Shown here piece by piece: positions 15,963 to 24,333 of a DNA stretch of 64,000 nucleotides (position 1 is its first letter; each line of letters begins with the position of its first letter). The stretch is from Bacillota bacterium (GTDB lineage Bacteria > Bacillota > Clostridia > Christensenellales > UMGS416): assembly GCA_023410875.1 (NCBI GenBank), contig JAEYPH010000103.1:57150-121149 (forward strand), read 5' to 3'. The translations under genes and the position numbers were made by a program. The notes below the pieces were generated by a model. That model saw only the letters and a list, made by a program, of their open reading frames with translations. It did no database searches and had not been told where the DNA came from.

Positions 15963-16916
15963 ATGAAGGCATTGGTGATGAAAGCATCCCGCAAAAGCGC
16001 CGTGATCGATGTGCCAGATCTGACCCCCGGCGTGGGGGAAGTGCTGGTCAAAGTCAAGTATTGCGGCGTGTGCATGTCCGAATGGCACCCCTGGGACGAA
16101 GCCCGCGGCGGCGAGCGCATGGGCCATGAACCGCTGGGCACCGTGGCGGCGCTGGGCGAAGGCGTCACCGGCTTCGCCGTGGGAGACCGCGTAACCGGTC
16201 TGGCCTTCACGCCGTCCATGGCGCAGTATTGCCTGTTCCGCACCGAGCATCTGGTGCACGTCCCCGAAAACCTGAGCGACGAGGACGCCGTGGCCGAGCC
16301 GCTGTCTTGCCTGCTGAGCGTCGCCAGCAAGCTGCGCACCGAGAAGGCCGGCGACACCGTGGCCGTGGTGGGCACCGGCTACATGGGCACCGGTATCCTA
16401 AGCCTGCTGCGCCTGCAGGGCGCCGGCCGCATCATCGCCGTGGATCCCCGCGCCGAGGCCCGCGACAACGCCGTGCGCTTCGGCGCCGACGAGGTCTATA
16501 CGCCGGATACCGTGCCCGTCAAATACATCGTGACCGAATGGGACGGCACGATGTTTCAGCGGGGCGTGGGCGTGGTCAGCGAATTCGCCGGCACCCAGAG
16601 CGCGCTGCGCCTGGCCGGCGACATGACAGGCATCCACGGCACGTTGGGTGTGGGCGGCTGGCACCAGGGCGGCGACCGCACCGTGGACTTCCGCCTGTGG
16701 GGGTGGAAGGCCATCACCGTCATCAACACCCACGAGCGCCGCATGCTGTTCCAGGTGGAGTGCTGCCGCAACGCGCTGGACCTGCTGTCCAGCGGCAAGT
16801 GGAACTACAAGGGCGTGTCCAACCACATCTATGGGATGGATGGGTTTGACCAGGCGAACAGGGATTTGGAGAACAAACCCAAGGGGTATATGAAGGCGCT
16901 GATTTGCTGCGAGTAA
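15963..16916 (+). CDS. Zinc-type MDR alcohol/polyol dehydrogenase
   Basis: A 317-residue medium-chain dehydrogenase, NAD(P)-dependent. The catalytic zinc site is suggested by CGVCMSEWH and GHEPLG; the four-cysteine structural zinc loop is absent. The Rossmann motif VVGTGYMGTGILSLL is followed by IIAVDPRAEA, whose Asp suggests NAD preference. The C-terminal KGYMKALICC is typical of sugar/inositol dehydrogenase relatives. ATG 15963 has AAAGGAG 10 nt upstream; the longer frame starting inside alsE is rejected. As the last gene of the allose-type operon it may oxidise a related polyol or open-chain sugar (inference). Confidence 0.85.
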   Translation: MKALVMKASRKSAVIDVPDLTPGVGEVLVKVKYCGVCMSEWHPWDEARGGERMGHEPLGTVAALGEGVTGFAVGDRVTGLAFTPSMAQYCLFRTEHLVHVPENLSDEDAVAEPLSCLLSVASKLRTEKAGDTVAVVGTGYMGTGILSLLRLQGAGRIIAVDPRAEARDNAVRFGADEVYTPDTVPVKYIVTEWDGTMFQRGVGVVSEFAGTQSALRLAGDMTGIHGTLGVGGWHQGGDRTVDFRLWGWKAITVINTHERRMLFQVECCRNALDLLSSGKWNYKGVSNHIYGMDGFDQANRDLENKPKGYMKALICCE

Positions 16917-16934
16917 GATGAATGCATGACGGCT

Positions 16935-16960
16935 GGCACGCGGCGGAACGGCCGCGTGCC
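16935..16960 (+). terminator. Hairpin ending the allose operon
   Basis: A 10-bp stem GGCACGCGGC/GCCGCGTGCC with a 6-nt loop, 19 nt after the dehydrogenase stop; no T-run follows. Confidence 0.5.
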
Positions 16961-17358
16961 CTACTACGTGCCATCCTTCCAAATAGAAGGAGTCAAGGTT
17001 CAGTATGTCGAAAGAACGGCCAGTACGCAGATAAGAATGGTCTATCTTGCGGTAATCCTTTTATAGAAAAGGGGCAATTTGCACATCGGAGCTCCAATCT
17101 CAATAAGTTTCCTCGTTATTGGTGTATACCCACCTGCTTCCAAGCATGTCAAAAACGTTGAGTCCTCGTTTTGTATATCATAAATTGGCCGTAGCAAAAC
17201 GGGCAATTCATACGAAACCGTATTCTGCAGCAGAGCTATGTGTTATCTATATTCATAGGTTCATCATAATACGAACCAGCTAAAATCTCCTTTAGAGGCT
17301 TTTCACGCGCCCACTTCAAGGCCACATCACATAAAATGGACAGCATAGTACCTTCTCG
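16961..17358. other. AT-richer intergenic stretch with no recognisable gene
   Basis: Base composition falls well below the neighbours and all frames are short. It abuts a decayed Fn3 gene, so it may be a remnant of deleted or inserted DNA. Confidence 0.4.
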
Positions 17359-17933
17359 ATGACTATTGGGGATTCTGTCTTCAAAGAAACTATAATAATG
17401 CCCAAGGCCACGGCGGTGTCCTACAACAGCGTCAGGGTGTCCTGGAGCGCTGCCGGGTGCGCGGGCGGCTATGAGGTGTGGCGCAGCACGGTGGCGGCCT
17501 CCGGCTATAAATTGGCGGCCACGGTGATCGGCACCAGCAGCACGAGTACTGGCCTCGCAACCGGCACGACCTATTACTACAAGATCAGAGCATATCGCAA
17601 GGTGAATGGCGTCAGGGTATACGGCTCATACTCGGCGGTGGTGTCGGCCAAGCCCATGCTGTCCGCAGCCACAGGCCTGAAGGCGGCTCGTGTATCGGCT
17701 ACCAGCATCAGGCTGACCTGGTACGTTGTGGCCGGCGTGATGAAGTACGAGGTGTCCCGTGCGGCGTCCGCCAGCGGAACCTATACAAAGCTGACGGAGG
17801 TAACCGCAGCGGCCTACACCGGCACTGGGCTGACCACGGGGAAACGTACTATTACAAGGTGCGGGCCTACCGGTTGGTGGCTGGTAAGAAGGTGTACGGA
17901 GGGTACCGCGCGGTCGTTTCCGCGAAGCCGTAA
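17359..17933 (+). pseudogene. Truncated, frameshifted Fn3-domain surface protein
   Basis: From about 17401 the frame encodes two fibronectin type III domains like those ending the LRR protein at 7.5-9.7 kb (SVRVSWSAAGCAGGYEVWRST; TTYYYKIRAYRKVNG; SAKP). There is no signal peptide, no LRR region and no convincing start, so the 5' part is missing. At about 17840 one base is lost after ACGGGGAAA: the expected TYYYKVRAYRLVAGKKVYGGYRAVVSAKP ending continues in the next frame and stops at TAA 17931-17933, whereas the original frame runs on as unrelated sequence to 17997. It is a relic of a second BspA/Fn3 gene. Confidence 0.8.
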
Positions 17934-17953
17934 GTATGCGCCATTCATATCCA

Positions 17954-17992
17954 GAGGCTGCGTGGCGACAAAATCGCCGCGCAGCCTTTCTC
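17954..17992 (+). terminator. Terminator of the decayed Fn3 gene
   Basis: A 14-bp stem with one mismatch, AGGCTGCGTGGCGA against TCGCCGCGCAGCCT, followed by TTCTCT. Confidence 0.65.
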
Positions 17993-18046
17993 TATGACTC
18001 TCTTGAGAGAGCATTGCGCACCATCGAGTAATTGGATATTGCTCTC

Positions 18047-18074
18047 ATCGACACATGTCGATTTATGTTATAAT
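18047..18074 (+). promoter_or_regulatory. Promoter with overlapping palindrome for the cysteine desulfidase family gene
   Basis: TATAAT at 18069-18074, 30 nt before the ATG. Upstream is ATCGACA-CA-TGTCGAT (18047-18062), a perfect inverted repeat that includes the -35-like TCGACA. Spacer 15 nt, shorter than ideal. The palindrome could be an operator. Confidence 0.55.
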
Positions 18075-18103
18075 AGCGCCATTCATCTCCCCGGAGGACG
18101 GCC

Positions 18104-19381
18104 ATGCCCGAGATCGCCTGTTATCAGCGTTATATAGAAGTATTAAAGGAAGAACTGGTGCCCGCCCAGGGGTGCACCGAGCCCATCGCCATCGCCTACG
18201 CCGCGGCCAAGGCCCGTGAGGTGCTGGGGCGCTTCCCCGAAGAAATGCTTGTGAAATGCAGCGGCAACATCATCAAGAACGCCAAGTCCGTGATCGTGCC
18301 CAACACCGGAAACTTGAAAGGGATTGAGGTCAGCGCCATCGCCGGGGCCGTGGCAGGCAACGCCGCCAAGGGCATGCAGGTGCTCTCGGACGTGACCGTC
18401 GAGGACATCGGGACCATAGCCCGTCTGGCCGGCAGCGGACTGTGCCGCGTGGAGTGGATGGAATCCGACGCCAGCCTGCACATCGTCGCAGGCATGCGCG
18501 CCGGGGAGGACGACGTGCATGTGGAGATCATCCACAGCCACACGAACATCTCCCGCATAGTGAAGAACGGGACCGTATTGTACGAGAAGATCTTCGACAG
18601 CGCCAACTTCAACGCGGCACTCAGCGACCGCAGCTTCCTGACCGTGCAGGGCATCTATGATTTCGCCCATGCCGCGCGCATCGACGACATGAGGGATCTG
18701 CTGGACCGCCAGATCGAGTGCAACCTGGCCATCGCCGATGAGGGCTTGAGCGGCGCCTATGGCGTGAACGTGGGCCGGCTGCTGCTGGAGAGTTACCCCG
18801 GCAACGTGTTCGCCAAAGCCCGCGCTTATGCCGCCGCCGGCTCCGACGCCCGCATGAGCGGCTGTGTGCTGCCGGTCATCACCAATTCCGGCAGCGGAAA
18901 TCAGGGCATCACGGCTTCGCTGCCAGTCATCGTCTACGCGCGGGAGAAGGGCTTACGCGCGGAGGCGCTGTACCGCGCGTTGCTGCTGTCCAACCTGATC
19001 ACGATACACGAGAAGACTGGCCTGGGCAGGCTGTCCGCCTATTGCGGGGCGGTGTGCGCCGCTTGCGGGGCCGGCGCGGGCATCACCTTCCTGGAAGGCG
19101 GCACGCTGGAGCAAATCGACCGAACCATCACCAACACACTGGCCAACGTGTCCGGCATCGTGTGCGACGGCGCCAAGGCCTCCTGCGCGGCCAAGATCGC
19201 TTCCTGCGTGGAGGCGGCCATGCTGGCCCATCTGCTGGCCATGCGAAACCTGTCCTTCGAGGTGGATTCCGGCATCGTGAAGGAGACCGTGGAGAGCACC
19301 ATCGCCGCCGCGTGCCGCCTGGGCCGCGAGGGCATGCGGGCTACGGATGCGGAGATTTTGAAGATTATGATGGAGAAATAA
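18104..19381 (+). CDS. UPF0597 / CdsB-type L-cysteine desulfidase (L-serine dehydratase superfamily)
   Basis: 425 residues, cytoplasmic. Members are oxygen-sensitive [4Fe-4S] lyases that split L-cysteine to pyruvate, ammonia and sulfide, or are uncharacterised. The sequence opens with the conserved AQGCTEPIAIAYAAA (C24), contains the CSGNIIKNAKSVIVPNT block, the glycine/serine loop VITNSGSGNQGITASLPV, and later cysteines in AYCGAVCAACGAGAG and GIVCDGAKASCAAKI that are candidate cluster ligands. Length fits the family. GGAGG precedes the ATG. Monocistronic with its own promoter; no linked transporter. Serine or another beta-substituted amino acid is an alternative substrate. Confidence 0.88.
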   Translation: MPEIACYQRYIEVLKEELVPAQGCTEPIAIAYAAAKAREVLGRFPEEMLVKCSGNIIKNAKSVIVPNTGNLKGIEVSAIAGAVAGNAAKGMQVLSDVTVEDIGTIARLAGSGLCRVEWMESDASLHIVAGMRAGEDDVHVEIIHSHTNISRIVKNGTVLYEKIFDSANFNAALSDRSFLTVQGIYDFAHAARIDDMRDLLDRQIECNLAIADEGLSGAYGVNVGRLLLESYPGNVFAKARAYAAAGSDARMSGCVLPVITNSGSGNQGITASLPVIVYAREKGLRAEALYRALLLSNLITIHEKTGLGRLSAYCGAVCAACGAGAGITFLEGGTLEQIDRTITNTLANVSGIVCDGAKASCAAKIASCVEAAMLAHLLAMRNLSFEVDSGIVKETVESTIAAACRLGREGMRATDAEILKIMMEK

Positions 19382-19434
19382 ACAGGGGCTGTCGTGTTAG
19401 CCGCATACTTTCATAATCATTCAATTAATGGGGA

Positions 19435-19491
19435 CCGAAGGTTTCCAAAGGGCGATCGGAAAGCCCTTTGGTCGCGCCCGATGGCGCGAAA
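19435..19491 (+). repeat. Dispersed double-hairpin repeat, copy 2
   Basis: Matches 11526-11582 at 56 of 57 positions and is in the same orientation, again just beyond the 3' end of a minus-strand gene (stop at 19547). Confidence 0.85.
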
Positions 19492-19546
19492 CCTCTTCCC
19501 TTTGTATGAAGTATGCACTTTATGCGTTTAGCGCGGCAACCCCATA

Positions 19547-20527
19547 TCACGCCTTCTTCCAGCGATCATATTTCAAAAACGCGTCCAGCATGATCTTCTT
19601 CTTCTCGTCGGGCACGCCGATGGCACGGCCATCGCCATATTCCGACAGAATGAAACCACCCCGCTCGGTGCCCCAGCACTCCATGAGCAGCCGCGCTTCG
19701 TCGATGATGTCCTGCTCGCCCTTGAAGGGCAGCGTGTGCTGGATGTCGCAGGTCGTGGAAAAGCACACCCGACCGGCGAACTGCCGCCCGATCTCCTCAA
19801 TGCCCAGCGCGCGGGGCTGCTGCAGATTGAGCACATCCACACCCACTTCGATCAAGCCTTCCATGATGCCGTTGACCTTGCCGCAGGAATGCATCCACAC
19901 ATGCCATCCGGCGGCCTTGATCGCGTCGAAGATGCGCTTGTAGCGGGGCTTGAAGAACTCATCCCACTTGGTCGGGCTCACGATGGTGGCCTTCTCGGTG
20001 CCCCAGTCGTCGGTGAAGCTCAGGCCATGGATCTGCCCGGGAAACCGGGAGGAGATGTTGCGGATGATCGCGATGTCATATTCCACGACGCGGTCGGCCA
20101 GCATCTCCACGCGCTCGGTCTCCAGATACAGATCGGCCAGCGTGTTCTCGAAGCCCCGTAGGCTGTGCAGGCGCTCGAAGAGCAGCATGAAGATACCGGT
20201 CAGGATGTACTTGCCCTCGGTGGCGGCGAAGCGGCCCTCCATGCCCTCGTAAAACGAGGGATTGTCCGGGTCCGGCCAGCGGAAATGGTCCAGAGCCGAC
20301 CAATCCAGCAGCGGGTGGCCCTTGACCTGGCCCATGTTGCTCTGCTCGGTGCGGGCCCATAAGCAGCCCCATTCGTCCAGCGTCTCCCGCTGGCTCTTGT
20401 CGCCGGTGCCGATCTGGTTCCAGCTCACCCAGCGGGTGTCGCAGATGCCCATGCTGGGGAACTCGCAGGGCAGACGGTCCGGCGTCGTGAATTCAATGGC
20501 GCTTTTGACGACCTCGTAGCTGTTCAT
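19547..20527 (-). CDS. Uroporphyrinogen decarboxylase-like (URO-D fold) methyltransferase
   Basis: 326 residues of the URO-D superfamily. It is not the haem enzyme; such paralogues in Clostridia are mostly corrinoid or cofactor methyltransferases of unknown substrate. Typical features are an N-terminal FTTPDRLPCEFPSM, the central FTDDWGTEKATIVSPTKWDEFFKPRYKRIFDAIK, and WMHSCGKVNGIMEGLIEVGVDVLNLQ, where His/Cys can bind zinc. ATG 20527 follows GAGGTG; the longer start is less likely. It is divergent from an AraC regulator across a 90-nt gap, so regulation by that protein is plausible. No corrinoid protein gene is adjacent. Confidence 0.85.
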   Translation of the reverse strand: MNSYEVVKSAIEFTTPDRLPCEFPSMGICDTRWVSWNQIGTGDKSQRETLDEWGCLWARTEQSNMGQVKGHPLLDWSALDHFRWPDPDNPSFYEGMEGRFAATEGKYILTGIFMLLFERLHSLRGFENTLADLYLETERVEMLADRVVEYDIAIIRNISSRFPGQIHGLSFTDDWGTEKATIVSPTKWDEFFKPRYKRIFDAIKAAGWHVWMHSCGKVNGIMEGLIEVGVDVLNLQQPRALGIEEIGRQFAGRVCFSTTCDIQHTLPFKGEQDIIDEARLLMECWGTERGGFILSEYGDGRAIGVPDEKKKIMLDAFLKYDRWKKA

Positions 20528-20598
20528 GGATGGCACCTCGCGCAAGTGATACCATCAGTATATCCGCATGCTGTATGATTTCTTTCGATGGCATAGCG

Positions 20599-20607
20599 TG
20601 ATACAAT
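20599..20607 (+). promoter_or_regulatory. Extended -10 promoter just before the AraC start codon
   Basis: TGATACAAT ends 7 nt before ATG 20615, so transcription would begin at or next to the start codon, predicting a leaderless mRNA. The surrounding GTGATA-CAATA-TCATAC is nearly palindromic and may be bound by the regulator. Confidence 0.45.
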
Positions 20608-20614
20608 ATCATAC

Positions 20615-21499
20615 ATGAAACGCGTAAACAACGAGAACCCGCTGGCTCGCTCCACAGAACGTGTCGTCGTGGATTTCCGCGACACGGCGCTGGGCGTGCC
20701 CCTGCATGTGGCCAGGGTCAACTATTCCCGGGCGCACATGCCCCTGAACCGGCATGTGCACGACGGTATGGAGTTCGTGTATGTGGCCAAGGGCCGCCAG
20801 TATTACCGCGTGGCCGGCGAGGAGCACACCGTGGAAAGCGGTGAGCTGTTCTTCACCCGTACCGGCGAGCCCCACGACTCCTCGGCCCGGCCGGAGGAGA
20901 AGTCGCTGTTCTATTATATGATCTTGGACGTGGCGGCACTATGTGAGGGATATCTGGGCTGGGGCGGCGAGGGACCAGCTTTGGCAGCCGCGCTGGCCGC
21001 CATGCAGCGCCGGGTGTTCCGAGCCCGGCACGACGCCCGGCGGCTGCTGGACGGCATGCTGGCCTGCGCGCTGGCCCAGCCGCCCTTCGCGGCCACGGCG
21101 CTGCGCAACCTGCTGTCCGCTTTCCTGCTGGGCGCCATCGAAAGCGAACGCAGGCACGGCACGGACAAGCCTGCCTCCATGCAGCCGGTGCTGGGTTACA
21201 TCGAGGATCGCATCGAGGAGGACATCTCCCTAGAGGAGCTGGCAAAGCTTGCAGGCCTGTCGCTGCCGCGCTTCAAGGCCAGCTTCCGCCGGCAGGCCGG
21301 CATACCGCCCAGGGAATATGTGCTGCGGCGCAAGGTGGAGCGGGCCAAGGGGCTGCTGGCCCAGCCGGAGCTGACTGTGACCGACGTGGCATACCGGTTG
21401 CAGTTCTCCTCCAGCCAGTATTTCGCCACGGTGTTCAAGCGATATGCCTACGTGACGCCGACGCAATACAGGGAGTCGCTTGCAAGAACCTCGCGCTAA
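20615..21499 (+). CDS. AraC-family transcriptional regulator with cupin sensor
   Basis: 294 residues. The N-terminal half is an AraC-type cupin (HVHDGMEFVYVAKGRQYYRVAGEEHTVESGELFFTRTGEPHDS). The C-terminal 100 residues hold the two helix-turn-helix motifs (ISLEELAKLAGLSLPRFKASFRRQAGIPPREYVLRRK and VTDVAYRLQFSSSQYFATVFKRY). It is divergent from the URO-D-like gene and probably controls it. No Shine-Dalgarno is visible before the ATG. The 3' end overlaps the convergent ATPase gene by 4 nt. Confidence 0.9.
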   Translation: MKRVNNENPLARSTERVVVDFRDTALGVPLHVARVNYSRAHMPLNRHVHDGMEFVYVAKGRQYYRVAGEEHTVESGELFFTRTGEPHDSSARPEEKSLFYYMILDVAALCEGYLGWGGEGPALAAALAAMQRRVFRARHDARRLLDGMLACALAQPPFAATALRNLLSAFLLGAIESERRHGTDKPASMQPVLGYIEDRIEEDISLEELAKLAGLSLPRFKASFRRQAGIPPREYVLRRKVERAKGLLAQPELTVTDVAYRLQFSSSQYFATVFKRYAYVTPTQYRESLARTSR

Positions 21500-22710
21500 T
21501 ACTCTGAGCTTAACAGAAAATCCGCTATGTGCATGGACTTGATGCCTTGAACATTTCCGCCCGCAAACACATCGGTACGCAGGACGTATTTGGGATAATT
21601 GTCGGCGATACCGAGCAGCCTGCCATACTCCCGCTGCTCTGTTTCTTCCCGGTCGATCTGCTGGGCGACTTGAATGTAGAGCCTGTTCTCCTGACGGATT
21701 GCGACAAAATCGATCTCCGCATTCCCGATTTTGCCGACACAAACCTCATAGCCTCGCCGCAGAAGCTCCAGATATACAAGGTTCTCCAGCATGGCCGCCA
21801 CGCTGTCCGGCGTATAGCCCAGAACGCTATGCCGGAATGCAGGGTCGCTCAGATAGAATTTCTCCTGGGTTTTCAAGAGCTCTTTGCCCTGAATGTCATA
21901 CCTGGGGCACCGGTGAAGGATAAAAGCGCTTTCCAGTTTTCCAAGGTAATCATACACTGTTTCGTTGTCGATGGAACGATTCTCGCTTTTCAGGTATTTG
22001 GAAATGGAAGAGGCGGAGAACGTCCGGCCAACATTGTCAAAGGCGAATTTAACGATGCGCTCCAGTTGGTCCACTTTGCGGATTTGGTTGCGCCTTACAA
22101 TGTCCGTGAAGATCGTGGAGTTATAGATATCCTTTATAATGGGATAGGCCTCATCCGGTGTGTATTCCTGCAAATGAATGGCAGGAAAGCCGCCCAGGCG
22201 AAGATACCGCGCAAGTTCGCTGTGCCGGTCGTGTACCGGCTCGCCATACTCCTTGCGAAAGTTCAGATATTCCGCAAACGACAGCGGGAATATGCGGAAT
22301 GAAATGTATCTGCCGGTCAGATAGGTGGATATTTCAGAGGACATCATGCGGGAATTGGAGCCGGTCACATAGATGTCCACATTAAAATCCGTCATAAAGG
22401 AATTGATGGCTTTCTCCCAGGACTTCACTTCCTGTATTTCATCTAGAAACAAGTATGTCTTATCGGTCACCGCAAGACGCCCTTTTATTTCATCGTACAA
22501 ACGCCTTGCGGTTTTGATCTCCTCATACTGCAAGGAATCAAAATTGTAGTGCAAGATTCTTTCATCCGGAACACCGCGTTTTTTCAGCTCTTCCATGACC
22601 ATTCTCATGATGGTGGACTTGCCGCAGCGCCGCACGCCGGAAAGGATTTTTACGAAAGGCGCATCTGCATACGCCATGATTTTTTCAATATACATTGGTC
22701 TGGGAATCAT
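21496..22710 (-). CDS. AAA ATPase with DUF4143 domain
   Basis: About 404 residues. An AAA_14-type ATPase has Walker A SGVRRCGKST near residue 25, Walker B TYLFLDEIQEV and sensor IYVTGSNSRMM. The C-terminal DUF4143 has a PD-(D/E)XK-like core (GNAEIDFVAIRQENRLYIQVAQ). The family is widespread in anaerobes, often in variable regions, and its function is not established; roles in DNA metabolism or defence have been proposed. ATG 22710 lies about 10 nt after GGAAGGG; an upstream GTG is too close. The gene is AT-richer than its neighbours, suggesting transfer, and stands alone. Confidence 0.88.
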   Translation of the reverse strand: MIPRPMYIEKIMAYADAPFVKILSGVRRCGKSTIMRMVMEELKKRGVPDERILHYNFDSLQYEEIKTARRLYDEIKGRLAVTDKTYLFLDEIQEVKSWEKAINSFMTDFNVDIYVTGSNSRMMSSEISTYLTGRYISFRIFPLSFAEYLNFRKEYGEPVHDRHSELARYLRLGGFPAIHLQEYTPDEAYPIIKDIYNSTIFTDIVRRNQIRKVDQLERIVKFAFDNVGRTFSASSISKYLKSENRSIDNETVYDYLGKLESAFILHRCPRYDIQGKELLKTQEKFYLSDPAFRHSVLGYTPDSVAAMLENLVYLELLRRGYEVCVGKIGNAEIDFVAIRQENRLYIQVAQQIDREETEQREYGRLLGIADNYPKYVLRTDVFAGGNVQGIKSMHIADFLLSSEY

Positions 22711-22839
22711 TTGCGTCACGCCCTTCCGCGGTTAGTGTACCACGAAATAGCCGTCTTTAAAATAGTTTTGCGGTTATAACCCGATAAACTATCCGCTATC
22801 CTCCTGTTTTGCGGATACATTCGGAAGTTTTCACAGTCC

Positions 22840-23637
22840 CTACTTCTTGTAGGTGACCATGACCTTGCCCCCGGCGACCTTTCCCAGCGCATAGAAGAGC
22901 TGGCCGAAGGGCCGCTTGTAGAAGGGTACCGGCACACGCCGGTCATACACGCCCCGGTGGCGCTCCGGCGCCGTCCAATGGACGCCGTCCTCGGTCTCGT
23001 ATTCCGAGCCCGGCCCATAGGCCAGCGACATGCCCCGGAACAGATTGTAGGGGATCAGCACCAGGCTGGAGGGGCTGTGTAGCCGCCTGGAAGAAACATC
23101 CTTATGGAATTGCGTGCACACTTTGACAAGCTTGGCCGCCGTCTTGTTGCTGACATGGTAATCGTTCCAACTGTAGGCCGAGGCGCTGAAGCGGTAGCAG
23201 CGGTTGAAGCCGATGCCCAGCAGGAAGGACGAGATGCTCTTGGCGGCCTGCGCAGCGCCCACACCGCCGGTGGTCGTGAGCACCAGCGCCTTGCCATGGA
23301 AGAAGCGCGGGCGGTGCAGCAGGAAGCTCAGGTGGTCAAACAGGTTCTTGAGCAGCGCAGTCTCCCGCCGGTTGTAGGTGGAGGACGCAACGATGACGCC
23401 GTCGGCCCGGTCGATCGCCTCCATGATCCTGCCGACGGTGCCGCCGTGGGGGCACTTGTGCTGCCCCAGGCGGAAGCACACGCTGCACCCCAGGCAAAAG
23501 GGCAGGTTCTCCTGCGCCAGATGAATCTCCTCGAATGTTGCCTGGGGGTCCTCCCGGCGGATGTTCTCACGGGCCAGCTCCACGAGCTTCCATGTGTTGC
23601 CTTTATGAGGGCTGCCGTTCAGAATCAGATACCGCAT
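22840..23637 (-). CDS. Flavodoxin-fold NAD(P)H-dependent FMN reductase, iron-sulfur type
   Basis: 265 residues. The N-terminal flavodoxin-like fold has the FMN phosphate loop LNGSPHKGNTWKL and the flavin-edge motif ASSTYNRRETALLKNLFDH. Four cysteines near residues 50-65 (CLGCSVCFRLGQHKC) match the cluster-binding pattern of iron-sulfur flavoproteins. The C-terminal 100 residues are less typical. It follows the TetR gene with a 2-nt gap, so the regulator and its probable target form one unit; electrophilic or redox stress as the signal is an inference. ATG 23637 is preferred over an in-frame TTG. Confidence 0.85.
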   Translation of the reverse strand: MRYLILNGSPHKGNTWKLVELARENIRREDPQATFEEIHLAQENLPFCLGCSVCFRLGQHKCPHGGTVGRIMEAIDRADGVIVASSTYNRRETALLKNLFDHLSFLLHRPRFFHGKALVLTTTGGVGAAQAAKSISSFLLGIGFNRCYRFSASAYSWNDYHVSNKTAAKLVKVCTQFHKDVSSRRLHSPSSLVLIPYNLFRGMSLAYGPGSEYETEDGVHWTAPERHRGVYDRRVPVPFYKRPFGQLFYALGKVAGGKVMVTYKK

Positions 23638-23639
23638 GG

Positions 23640-24194
23640 TCAACCGAGCCTTTCCACCAAATCGTCGATAAAGCTGTCCCGCTGTTGCTTGTCAAAAAAA
23701 TCCACGCCCAGATCCTTGAGCGTCTCCTTGCGCAGGAAGGCGCACTGCAGCACCGATGTGATCATGAATGCGTGCAGCCGGTGCTCCTGCGACAGCTGCC
23801 CGCCGGACAGCCGAGCGGCGAAGCCGGCCACGGTTTTCATCGTGTTGTCGCCGGCGGCCGGCTGCTTCATGTCCCCAAGGATGGACACCCGGGAAACTTC
23901 CTGGTTATCCATCAGGAAATCCATGACCTGCTTGGCCACGGCCTTGGTGACCTCCAAGGGGCCTTCGCTGGGCAGCTCCGGCCGGAAGGCACGGATGACC
24001 CCGCCGATGATGGTCTGCACGCAAACCTCGATCAGATGGTCCTTGGACTGAAAATAGTGGTTGACCAGGCCCACGCCCACGCCGGCCCGCTGGGCGATCA
24101 CACGGATCGTGATGTCCTCCACGGCTCCGTTGCTCTCCCGAATCAGCGCGATGGTCTGTTGTATGATGTTCTCCTTGGTCCTGTCCGATTTCAT
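23640..24194 (-). CDS. TetR-family transcriptional repressor
   Basis: 184 residues: N-terminal TetR helix-turn-helix (NIIQQTIALIRESNG...ITIRVIAQRAGVGVGLVNHYFQSKDHLIEV) and an all-helical ligand domain. ATG 24194 follows CAGGAG; a longer start at 24257 would place coding sequence over the operator and is rejected. A perfect palindrome 14 nt upstream indicates autoregulation of the TetR-flavodoxin operon. Confidence 0.92.
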   Translation of the reverse strand: MKSDRTKENIIQQTIALIRESNGAVEDITIRVIAQRAGVGVGLVNHYFQSKDHLIEVCVQTIIGGVIRAFRPELPSEGPLEVTKAVAKQVMDFLMDNQEVSRVSILGDMKQPAAGDNTMKTVAGFAARLSGGQLSQEHRLHAFMITSVLQCAFLRKETLKDLGVDFFDKQQRDSFIDDLVERLG

Positions 24195-24207
24195 CGGCGC
24201 TCCTGAT

Positions 24208-24226
24208 AATTGAACATTGTTCAATT
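24208..24226 (-). promoter_or_regulatory. TetR-type operator
   Basis: A perfect 19-bp palindrome AATTGAACA-T-TGTTCAATT immediately upstream of the TetR gene, in the expected leader or promoter region. Confidence 0.75.
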
Positions 24227-24289
24227 CTATGATATGGCGAGGCCTTTGATTTGTCAAGCGGTGGATTTACCCCGTGTCGGGCAAACAGA

Positions 24290-24322
24290 AAAAGGGCCGA
24301 AGTTCCTCGCGGACTCGGCCCA
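24290..24322 (-). terminator. Rho-independent terminator of the small-protein operon
   Basis: Stem GGGCCGA/TCGGCCC with a 14-nt loop that can pair further, followed on the minus strand by TTTTT. It ends the transcript carrying 24334-26765. Confidence 0.85.
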
Positions 24323-24333
24323 TTGGTAACGGC

